DNA of 5,297 bases from JALYRV01 sp036675475. GTDB taxonomy: Bacteria; Acidobacteriota; Vicinamibacteria; Vicinamibacterales; SCN-69-37. Within the stretch, counting starts at the first letter, position 1. Every line of letters begins with the position of its first letter. The DNA lies in contig JAKFEY010000011.1 of the NCBI GenBank assembly GCA_036675475.1, forward strand, positions 1-5,297, written 5' to 3'. Positions 1 through 5,297 of this stretch are shown piece after piece. The position numbers and the translations under genes are program-made. The notes beneath the pieces are model-generated. The model was given only the letters and a program-made list of their open reading frames with translations, made no database searches and was not told where the DNA came from.

Positions 1-16
1 GCTACCGGCAACCGGT

Positions 17-2941
17 TTAGAACACGAACTTCGCGCCGAGGCGGATCGAGCGGGCACCCTGGAACGCGCTGTCCTTGAGGAAGCGCGGGTCGCGGGTGAT
101 GTGGTTCGCTTCAATCAGCTGCTGCACGTCGAAGCCGTTGAAGAACGCCACGTCGCTGATCGGGATGTTCTGACGGGTCTCCGGCGCGAAGCGATTGACC
201 GCGATGTCCTGATCGAACAGGTTCAGGATGTTCACGCTCACTTCGACCGAGCGGCTGCCGCCCACGCGGAACGCGTGCTGCAGCGTGAGGTCCGTCTGGT
301 TGAACATCGGCAGACGGCCGTCGCTGCCGCGGCCCAGGTACAGCACGGGGAGCGAGCTCACCATGTTGACCTGACGGGAGATCGGCGTGCCACTCGCGGC
401 AAAGAACACCGCGCCGACGTTCGTGCCCCACGGCATCGTGTAGTAGCCGTTGAGCTTGAACTGCACCGGACGGTCGGTCGCGAGGCGGCCGTACACCGGC
501 TCCGCGTTCTGGTCGAACATCATGTAGATGCCGTCGAAGAAGCGGTTGACGTTCGGGCTGGTGCGGCCGTTCTCGTCCGAGCTCGCCAGGCCTGAGTAGT
601 TGCCATACAGGCGGCTGAACGTGAGGCTCGAGTTGAGCGCCCAGTTGTTCGAGTGGCGCTTGGTGAAGCGCAGCTCGAGCGCGTCGTAGTCGCGCACCGG
701 CTTCGGCACCGCGGGGAACTCGTCGCCGATGATGTGCGCGCCGATGCCCTCACCCGGGTTGGCCATAAAGAACACTTCGCCGATGCCCGGCACGATGATG
801 CCGACATCTTCGATGGTCCGATCGAGCTGCTTGTGCACGTAGCGCGCGCCGACCGACATCACCGACGAGAGCTCGTGGTCGAGACCGAGGACGGCCTCCT
901 GCGAGCGCATCGGCTTGAGGTCGGGGTCGATGCCGCCGCATTCCGGGCACGACGGGTCGTTGGACGGGATGCGGAAGTTCACCGTTTCGATCTGCGTGCC
1001 GGGGAACGAGCCGTTCACGCCGATCGTCGGCCAGTTGAGCGTATCGAGCGTATGGTAGCTCTCGATCCACTTGTCGCCGCCGAACGCGCCGCGCGGCATT
1101 TCTAGCTTGAAGAGGTCGTAGAACATGCCCCACGAGCCGTACGCCTTCCAGCGGCCGTCGCCCTTGACGTCGTAGGCAAAGCCCACGCGCGGGGCGATCT
1201 TCTCGCCGAAGCCGAACTCGATGCCGTTCAGGCCCTCGACGTACGACGGCGCCTCGTCCGCCTCGGTGCGGATGCCGAGGTTCAGGGTGAGCCGGTCGTT
1301 GATCGTCCAGTCGTCCTGGATGAACAGGCCGATGTTGTTGACCTTGACGATGCCCTGCGTGCCGAACTGACGCCACGAGTACGTGCCGTACTGGCCCGTC
1401 ACGATGTCGCCGCTCAGCGTGGTGTGCGCCTGGCCCCAGCGGAGCGAGATGAACGGCTGCTGCTCGGCGTTGAAGACGTCGTTGGTGATGCGATAGAACT
1501 GCACGCCGCCCTTGAGCGTGTGCGAGCCGCCGCCGTTGAAGAACAGCGTGGCGTCGAAGCTGCCGCCCAGACGCTCGAACAGGTCGCGCACGACGGCGCG
1601 GTTGCTGCCGATGTTCGAGAAGCCGCGCGCGCGCACGAGATCAGCCGGCACGCCCGGGATGGTCTCGTTCGAGTTGACGAACGAGTAGCGAATCTCGTTC
1701 GGCACGCCCGTGTCGCTCGTGTCGTAGGTCAGCCAGTTGATGGCGCCCGACAGGAACAGGTTGTTCGCCGCCGTGAAGTCCAGGCGCGCGTTCATGCTGT
1801 CGTTGGGCTGCTCGCGGTCGATGTTGAAGTTGGCCGTCGGGCTGCTCGTGCCGTCAATCGCCGGCAGCGTGTTGTCGCGCGTGTAGCGCTGGATGTTGGC
1901 CGACGCCCGGCCGCGCAGGCGGTCCGTGATCGCGCTGGTCAGCGTGCCCGTGAAGAAGTGGTTACGCTCCGGCATCTCGAACGTGGCCGTCGAGTTGTTC
2001 GACAGGAATGTGACCGTGCGGTTCGTCTCGGAAATCTGCGGTGTGTAGCCGGCGAAGAACCAGAGGCGATCGCGGACGATCGGGCCGCCGACGTTCATGA
2101 ACGGCTCCCAGACCGTCTCGTCATCCTTCGGGAACGTGCGGTACTCGAAATCGTTGGTCGCGCTCACGAGGCGCAGCGTGGGACGCGGATCGCCGTTGAG
2201 ATCCGAGCCGCTGAAGTAGGTGCCGAACTCGCCGGTGAAGGCGTTGGTGCCGGAACGGGTGATGACGTTGATGACGCCGCCCGTCGCGCCGCCGAACTCC
2301 GCCGGATAGCCGCTCGACTTGACCTGCACCTGATCGACGAACTCGCTCAGGATCGGCTTGGCCGAGGTGCCATTCTGGATGTTCGTCGTGTCGACGCCGT
2401 CGACGAAGTAGCGGTTCTCGGAGCCCGACGCGCCGTCGATCGAGATGCCGCCGCCCTTGGGCTCGTTGTTCGCGCCAGGCGCGAGCGTCGCGATGTTGAT
2501 CGCGTTACGGCCCTTCGGAATGTTGTCGATGAACTCGCGGCTCACCGTGGTGTTGGCCGCGGCCGTCTTCACGTCCACGATCGGACGCTCGGCGCTGACC
2601 TGCACGGTTTCCGTGACGCCGGCGAGCGACATGGTGACGTCGGCGCGAAGCGTCTGGCCCAGCGCGAGGTTCACGTCGGCCAGCGTGGCCGTGTTGAATC
2701 CCTGCAGGGTCGCGACGATCTGGTACCGGCCAGGCGCCAGCGACGGGAAGCGGTAGAGACCGTTCTCGTCCGTGACGGATTCCTGTGAGCCGGCGGCGCC
2801 CTGCGCCTGAACGGTCACGCCCGGCAGCACCGCGCCGGACGAGTCTTTGACAGTACCCTCAATGGCACCGCGCTGTTCCTGCGCCATCGCGGGCACAGCA
2901 AACAGCAGGGCAGCCACAAGGGCTACGAAACGTACTTTCAT
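17..2941 (-). CDS. Oar-like TonB-dependent outer-membrane receptor with N-terminal carboxypeptidase-regulatory-like domain
   Basis: Probable outer-membrane receptor for active uptake driven by TonB/ExbBD; the substrate cannot be read from sequence. With the chosen start it has 974 residues. Residues 1-20 are a signal peptide (MKVR, hydrophobic core, AMA before Q21). Residues about 24-105 are a carboxypeptidase-regulatory-like beta-sandwich (GAIEGTVKDSSGAVLPGV, then DENGLYRFPSLAPGRY). A TonB-box-like ETVQVSAERP lies at about 111-120, followed by a plug at about 120-235 with FVDGVDT, PAEFGGATGGVINVITRSGTN. The rest is an aromatic-rich barrel ending in the C-terminal Phe (LGAKFVF) expected of outer-membrane proteins. 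A CPEC pair (C665, C668) sits in a likely loop. An ATG three codons upstream (2948-2950) is in frame but directly abuts GGAGG; the ATG at 2939-2941 has 9 nt spacing and begins the signal peptide, so I prefer it. No partner lipoprotein or protease is visible nearby. Family assignment is strong; ligand unknown. Confidence 0.95.
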   Translation of the reverse strand: MKVRFVALVAALLFAVPAMAQEQRGAIEGTVKDSSGAVLPGVTVQAQGAAGSQESVTDENGLYRFPSLAPGRYQIVATLQGFNTATLADVNLALGQTLRADVTMSLAGVTETVQVSAERPIVDVKTAAANTTVSREFIDNIPKGRNAINIATLAPGANNEPKGGGISIDGASGSENRYFVDGVDTTNIQNGTSAKPILSEFVDQVQVKSSGYPAEFGGATGGVINVITRSGTNAFTGEFGTYFSGSDLNGDPRPTLRLVSATNDFEYRTFPKDDETVWEPFMNVGGPIVRDRLWFFAGYTPQISETNRTVTFLSNNSTATFEMPERNHFFTGTLTSAITDRLRGRASANIQRYTRDNTLPAIDGTSSPTANFNIDREQPNDSMNARLDFTAANNLFLSGAINWLTYDTSDTGVPNEIRYSFVNSNETIPGVPADLVRARGFSNIGSNRAVVRDLFERLGGSFDATLFFNGGGSHTLKGGVQFYRITNDVFNAEQQPFISLRWGQAHTTLSGDIVTGQYGTYSWRQFGTQGIVKVNNIGLFIQDDWTINDRLTLNLGIRTEADEAPSYVEGLNGIEFGFGEKIAPRVGFAYDVKGDGRWKAYGSWGMFYDLFKLEMPRGAFGGDKWIESYHTLDTLNWPTIGVNGSFPGTQIETVNFRIPSNDPSCPECGGIDPDLKPMRSQEAVLGLDHELSSVMSVGARYVHKQLDRTIEDVGIIVPGIGEVFFMANPGEGIGAHIIGDEFPAVPKPVRDYDALELRFTKRHSNNWALNSSLTFSRLYGNYSGLASSDENGRTSPNVNRFFDGIYMMFDQNAEPVYGRLATDRPVQFKLNGYYTMPWGTNVGAVFFAASGTPISRQVNMVSSLPVLYLGRGSDGRLPMFNQTDLTLQHAFRVGGSRSVEVSVNILNLFDQDIAVNRFAPETRQNIPISDVAFFNGFDVQQLIEANHITRDPRFLKDSAFQGARSIRLGAKFVF

Positions 2942-2950
2942 TATTACCAT

Positions 2951-2955
2951 CCTCC
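2951..2955 (-). promoter_or_regulatory. Shine-Dalgarno of the TonB-dependent receptor
   Basis: GGAGG on the minus strand, ending 9 nt before the ATG at 2941-2939. It touches the alternative upstream ATG (2950-2948) with no spacer, so it supports the downstream start. It is the only strong Shine-Dalgarno seen ahead of any of the three genes. Confidence 0.8.
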
Positions 2956-3055
2956 AACTGTGTGGACTGAACCCCGCGGGGCTCGTTCGAGGCGGGTCTG
3001 TGAGATCCGGTCGGGACGAACCAGCGAGGAGCCGTGACGGCCACGGCCGGTTCTG

Positions 3056-3064
3056 CCTATAGCA
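3056..3064 (-). promoter_or_regulatory. Candidate extended -10 for the receptor gene
   Basis: On the minus strand TGCTATAGG reads as an extended -10 (TG, one base, TATAGG). The -35 17 bp upstream (GAGGCA) is poor. It would give a leader of roughly 105-110 nt containing the GC dyads at 2972-2991. A rival -10 lies farther upstream at 3102-3107. Acidobacterial promoter consensus is not well enough fixed for me to choose. Confidence 0.25.
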
Positions 3065-3093
3065 TGCAAGCTGCCACTTGCCTCATGGCCGTA

Positions 3094-3107
3094 AATCATT
3101 GATTCTA
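3094..3107 (-). promoter_or_regulatory. Candidate -10 (TAGAAT) overlapping a small dyad, receptor side
   Basis: Minus-strand TAGAAT at 3107-3102 matches the sigma-70 -10 consensus at 5 of 6 positions. It lies in the only AT-rich patch of the intergenic region. It overlaps an 11-bp perfect dyad AATCA-T-TGATT (3094-3104), which would sit at the start of transcription. No good -35 is found at 16-18 bp, so this is an alternative to the site at 3056-3064. Confidence 0.25.
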
Positions 3108-3166
3108 AGCGGCCAGTCGCACTTGCGCGGGACGAAAAATCCAACCGGATGCAACGGCTCCCTACG

Positions 3167-3185
3167 GAAAACCGGATCGGTTTTC
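3167..3185. promoter_or_regulatory. Operator-like inverted repeat upstream of the thiolase
   Basis: GAAAACCG-GAT-CGGTTTTC: two perfect 8-bp arms around a 3-bp spacer, 52 bp before the thiolase ATG and 15 bp before the candidate -35. The size and near-symmetry fit a binding site for a dimeric regulator such as a TetR-family repressor, a common type around fatty-acid and acyl-CoA genes. No regulator gene lies in the window, so the binder is unknown. It is not followed by a T-run, so an intrinsic terminator is unlikely. Confidence 0.45.
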
Positions 3186-3200
3186 GCGCCTGTTCAGCCC

Positions 3201-3229
3201 CGGACAGTCCCCCCGCTCTGGGCTATGCT
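3201..3229 (+). promoter_or_regulatory. Candidate sigma-70-type promoter of the thiolase
   Basis: CGGACA (3201-3206, 4 of 6 to TTGACA), a 17-bp spacer, then TATGCT (3224-3229, 4 of 6 to TATAAT). Transcription would begin near 3236-3238, at or within two bases of the ATG, giving a leaderless message. This agrees with the absence of any Shine-Dalgarno ahead of that ATG. Each box is a modest match, so the call rests on the exact spacing and the missing ribosome site. Confidence 0.35.
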
Positions 3230-3237
3230 GTGACGAT

Positions 3238-4461
3238 ATGCCCGCGCGTACGCACGTTGCCGGGCGCGACGTCTTCATCGTCGGCGCCGCCCGCACTCCT
3301 ATTGGCCGTTACGGCGGCACCCTCAAGTCGATGCATCCGGCGGAACTGGGCGCCATCGCGGCGAAGGCGGCGATCGATCGCGCCGGCCTTACGCCTGAGG
3401 ATGTCGACGAAATTCTCATCGGTCACGGCCGCCAGGCAGGCTCGGGCCCGAATCCTGGCCGGCAGGTGGCCGCCCGCGCCGGCATTCCGCCGACCGCGCC
3501 GGCGCAAACGATCAATCAGGCGTGCGCGTCGAGCCTCCAGGCGGTGGCGCTCGGCGCGCAAGCCATCGAGCTCGGACAGTCTGACGTGGTGTTGAGCGGC
3601 GGCGTCGAGTCGATGAGCCGCATGCCGTACCTCGTCGACAGTGACGACGCGCGATGGGGCCATCGGATGGGCAACTTCACGCTGGTCGACGCGATGTACC
3701 GCGACGGCTTCACCTGCTCGATCTCCGGCCTCATCATGGGGCAGACCGCCGAAATCCTGGCGCGCGAGTACGGCATCACGCGCGAGGCCTCCGACGAGTA
3801 CGCGCTCGGCAGCCAGCACAAGGCCGAAGCGGCGATCAAAGCCGGCCGCTTCGCGGAGGAGATCGCCCCGATCGCTCTCGAAGGGAAAAAGGGGGAGAAG
3901 GTGCTGTTCGTGACCGACGAGCACGCGCGCCCCGGCACGACCATCGAAGGGTTGCGCAAACTGCCGCTCGTGTTTCCCGAAGTCGGCGGGCAGGCCGGCA
4001 TCATCACCGCCGGCACTTCGTCCGGCATCACCGATGGCGGCGCGGCCGTGGTGCTGGCGGGTGCCGACGCCGTGAAGGCGCGCGGCCTGGTGCCGATGGC
4101 GCGCGTCATTGGATGGGCGACGGCGGGTGTCGATCCGCGCATCATGGGCATCGGCCCGGTGCCGGCCGTACAGGGCCTGCTCGAGAAGACCGGCCTGTCG
4201 CTCGACGACTTCGATCTCGTCGAGCTGAACGAAGCCTTCGCGCCGCAGGTGCTCAGTGTGCTCCGGGATCTTCCAATCGAGAATCAACGGCTCAACGTCA
4301 ACGGCGGCGCGATCGCGCTCGGCCATCCCATCGGCGCCACCGGCGCGCGCATTCTCGTCACGCTGCTGTACGAAATGAAACGCCGCGGCGCCAAACGCGG
4401 CCTCGCCACGCTGTGCGTAAGCGGCGGCCTTGGGATGGCGTTGGCGGTGGAGAATGTATAG
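3238..4461 (+). CDS. Thiolase (acetyl-CoA C-acyltransferase family)
   Basis: Cytoplasmic enzyme that condenses two acyl-CoAs or cleaves 3-ketoacyl-CoA with CoA. It has 407 residues, slightly longer than the usual 390-400. The N-terminal fold begins DVFIVGAARTPIGRYGG (from residue 11). The nucleophile is C96 in NQACASSLQA; GGVESMSRMP (121-130) follows. NEAF (N331-F334), H363 in GGAIALGHPIGATGAR and C393 in LCVSGGLGMA complete the active site. The family motif HMGxTAE reads IMGQTAE (166-172), so the His typical of biosynthetic acetoacetyl-CoA thiolases is replaced by Ile, as in degradative or broad-range members. This leaves AtoB/PhaA versus FadA-like use open. The ATG at 3238 is the only start close to the conserved N-terminus; it has no Shine-Dalgarno. 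A dehydrogenase follows on the same strand after 75 bp. The receptor upstream is divergent. Family certain, substrate length not. Confidence 0.95.
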   Translation: MPARTHVAGRDVFIVGAARTPIGRYGGTLKSMHPAELGAIAAKAAIDRAGLTPEDVDEILIGHGRQAGSGPNPGRQVAARAGIPPTAPAQTINQACASSLQAVALGAQAIELGQSDVVLSGGVESMSRMPYLVDSDDARWGHRMGNFTLVDAMYRDGFTCSISGLIMGQTAEILAREYGITREASDEYALGSQHKAEAAIKAGRFAEEIAPIALEGKKGEKVLFVTDEHARPGTTIEGLRKLPLVFPEVGGQAGIITAGTSSGITDGGAAVVLAGADAVKARGLVPMARVIGWATAGVDPRIMGIGPVPAVQGLLEKTGLSLDDFDLVELNEAFAPQVLSVLRDLPIENQRLNVNGGAIALGHPIGATGARILVTLLYEMKRRGAKRGLATLCVSGGLGMALAVENV

Positions 4462-4533
4462 GTTGCTGGTTTCTGGTTGCTGGTGGCTGGTGCGAGCCGC
4501 TGACCAACAACCAACAACCAGCAACCAGCAACC
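4461..4533. repeat. Inverted repeat with arms made of tandem heptads
   Basis: Left arm 4461-4491 is four 7-nt units (GGTTGCT, GGTTTCT, GGTTGCT, GGTGGCT) plus GGT. Right arm 4503-4533 is ACCAACA, ACCAACA, ACCAGCA, ACCAGCA plus ACC. The arms are each 31 nt and pair at 27 of 31 positions around an 11-nt loop (4492-4502). The first base is the last base of the thiolase stop TAG, and the right arm ends 3 bp before the next ATG, so the element is nearly the entire intergenic gap. No T-run follows, so it is not a standard intrinsic terminator. The 7-nt period is out of step with codons, which fits a non-coding element. No other copy is seen in the window. It may be a dispersed intergenic repeat of this genome; function unknown. 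Confidence 0.85.
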
Positions 4534-4536
4534 ATC

Positions 4537-5297
4537 ATGAACATAGCCATCATTCCCGGCGACGGCATCGGAAAAGACGTGACGGCCGAAGCCGTGCGCA
4601 TGCTCGAAACCGTCAACGACGTGTTCGGCAGCAAGCTGACGCTCGAGCATCTGCCGTGGGGCGCCGACTACTACCTCGACACCGGCATCACCGTGCCCGA
4701 GGGCGGCTATCAGATGCTCCGCGATCAGTTTCAGGCCATCTTCATCGGCGCGGTCGGCGATCCGCGCGTGAAGGACAACCGGCACGCGCGCGACATCCTG
4801 CTCGGCACGCGCTTCGAGCTCGATCTGTTCGCCAACTACCGGCCCGTCAAGCTGCTGCACGATCGCCTCTGCCCACTGAAGGATCGCGGCGTCGACGACG
4901 TCGACTTCGTCGTGTTTCGCGAGAACACCGAAGGCGTGTACGTCAGCATCGGCGGCCGCTTCAAGGCGGGCACTGACGATGAAGTGGCGATTCAGGAAGA
5001 GATCAACACCTTCAAAGGCGTTAACCGGATCATCCGCCACGCCTTCGAGTACGCGCGCACGAGCGGGCGCCGCAAAGTCTGCATGGCCGACAAGAGCAAC
5101 GCCATGCAGCAGGGACACGCGCTGTGGCAGCGCGTGTTCAAGCAGGTCGCGTCCGAGTACGCCGACGTCGAGGCGACGCACTATTTCATCGACGCGCTTG
5201 CCATGTATCTGGTGCGCGACCCCTCCGAATTCGAGGTCATCGTCACCAACAATCTCTTCGGCGACATCGTGACCGACCTCGGCGCGCAGCTGCAGGG
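4537..5297 (+). CDS. Isocitrate/isopropylmalate dehydrogenase family enzyme, LeuB-like (3' end beyond window)
   Basis: NAD(P)-dependent oxidative decarboxylase of 2-hydroxy acids; most likely 3-isopropylmalate dehydrogenase (leucine synthesis), with tartrate/D-malate-type activity as the alternative. 253 codons plus two bases are present; members are usually about 350-370 residues, so roughly the last third, with most of the cofactor-binding segment, is missing. It opens MNIAIIPGDGIGKDV, the family N-terminus. Substrate and metal residues expected from Thermus LeuB are all there: R92 and R102 (LLGTRFELDLFANYRP), R128 and Y135 (FRENTEGVY), K186 (ADKSNAM), D219 (YFIDALAM), D243 and D247 (NNLFGDIVTD). 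RENTEG replaces the REL-T/S-GG of classical LeuB but is known in actinobacterial-type LeuB as well as tartrate dehydrogenases. An in-frame TGA at 4501-4503 and no other start codon after it fix the ATG at 4537. No Shine-Dalgarno precedes it; the repeat arm lies there instead. Confidence 0.9.
   Translation, partial: MNIAIIPGDGIGKDVTAEAVRMLETVNDVFGSKLTLEHLPWGADYYLDTGITVPEGGYQMLRDQFQAIFIGAVGDPRVKDNRHARDILLGTRFELDLFANYRPVKLLHDRLCPLKDRGVDDVDFVVFRENTEGVYVSIGGRFKAGTDDEVAIQEEINTFKGVNRIIRHAFEYARTSGRRKVCMADKSNAMQQGHALWQRVFKQVASEYADVEATHYFIDALAMYLVRDPSEFEVIVTNNLFGDIVTDLGAQLQ

Larger units (their letters stand above)
2956..3237. other. Divergent intergenic regulatory region
   Basis: This stretch separates the receptor (leftward) from the thiolase (rightward). 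I see no convincing gene or structural RNA in it. The receptor-proximal part carries a 10-bp palindrome CCCCGCGGGG (2972-2981) followed by CTCG-TT-CGAG (2982-2991), both in the likely receptor 5' leader. The middle has the only AT-rich patch (about 3091-3108), with the dyad AATCA-T-TGATT (3094-3104). The thiolase-proximal part has a longer dyad at 3167-3185 and a promoter-like pair. The 7-mer ACCGGAT occurs at 3144-3150 and 3171-3177 on the plus strand and at 3005-3011 on the minus strand. Confidence 0.7.

Noticed and set aside
10..17. Palindrome AACCGGTT at the end of the receptor gene as a terminator
   Set aside because: Only 8 bp with no loop and no T-run on the minus strand; the window ends too soon to see a real terminator.
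1424..2788. 454-codon open frame on the plus strand opposite the receptor
   Set aside because: Composition is dominated by R, A, V, E and D with no domain, and it lies wholly inside a well-supported receptor gene.
2972..2991. Riboswitch or structured leader ahead of the receptor
   Set aside because: Only two short GC dyads (CCCCGCGGGG and CTCG-TT-CGAG) are visible; no known riboswitch core or conserved loop was recognised.
3064..3086. Sigma-54-like promoter on the minus strand (TGGCA then TTGCA)
   Set aside because: The GG-to-GC spacing is 8 bp (or 15 bp using the other GG), not the fixed 12 bp of sigma-54 promoters.
4461..4533. Reading the heptad element as an intrinsic terminator or a CRISPR array
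   Set aside because: No T-run follows either arm and the next gene starts at once, so a terminator is unlikely. Units of 7 nt without spacers are not CRISPR.
3654..4976. 440-codon plus-strand open frame crossing the thiolase, the repeat and the dehydrogenase
   Set aside because: Arg/His-rich out-of-frame translation of two real genes; it would read through the intergenic hairpin.
3223..5181. 652-codon open frame on the minus strand opposite the thiolase and the dehydrogenase
   Set aside because: It runs antisense to two clear enzyme genes and through the repeat. Its translation is rich in Arg, Ala, His, Asp and Val with no recognisable domain, typical of GC-rich shadow frames.

Overview
The window is GC-rich bacterial DNA with long open frames and typical Gram-negative outer-membrane content. 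The large receptor has an N-terminal carboxypeptidase-regulatory-like domain fused to a TonB-dependent plug and barrel (the Oar-like type). Such receptors are very abundant in Acidobacteriota. Together with the GC-rich coding and the intergenic heptad repeat, this makes an acidobacterial genome, perhaps of the Vicinamibacteria type, my best guess. That assignment is inference from gene type, not from a phylogenetic marker.

Layout: (1) 17-2941, minus strand, is a complete Oar-like TonB-dependent outer-membrane receptor with signal peptide and a strong Shine-Dalgarno. (2) 2942-3237 is a divergent regulatory region with several dyads, candidate promoters for both directions and three copies of an ACCGGAT motif. 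(3) 3238-4461, plus strand, is a complete thiolase (acetyl-CoA acyltransferase family). (4) 4461-4533 is an inverted repeat whose two 31-nt arms are each built of tandem 7-nt units. It fills nearly the whole gap between the thiolase stop and the next start. (5) 4537 to the window end, plus strand, is the first 253 codons of an isocitrate/isopropylmalate dehydrogenase family enzyme, closest in motifs to LeuB-like 3-isopropylmalate dehydrogenases; it runs off the edge.

The thiolase and the dehydrogenase lie on the same strand 75 bp apart and could be cotranscribed, but they do not form a recognised pathway pair. The receptor is divergent and probably independent. It could share regulators with the thiolase through the common intergenic region, but nothing in the sequence proves this. 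The enzymes are ordinary metabolic genes. The most unusual items are the heptad-repeat hairpin and the fact that neither plus-strand gene has a recognisable Shine-Dalgarno.
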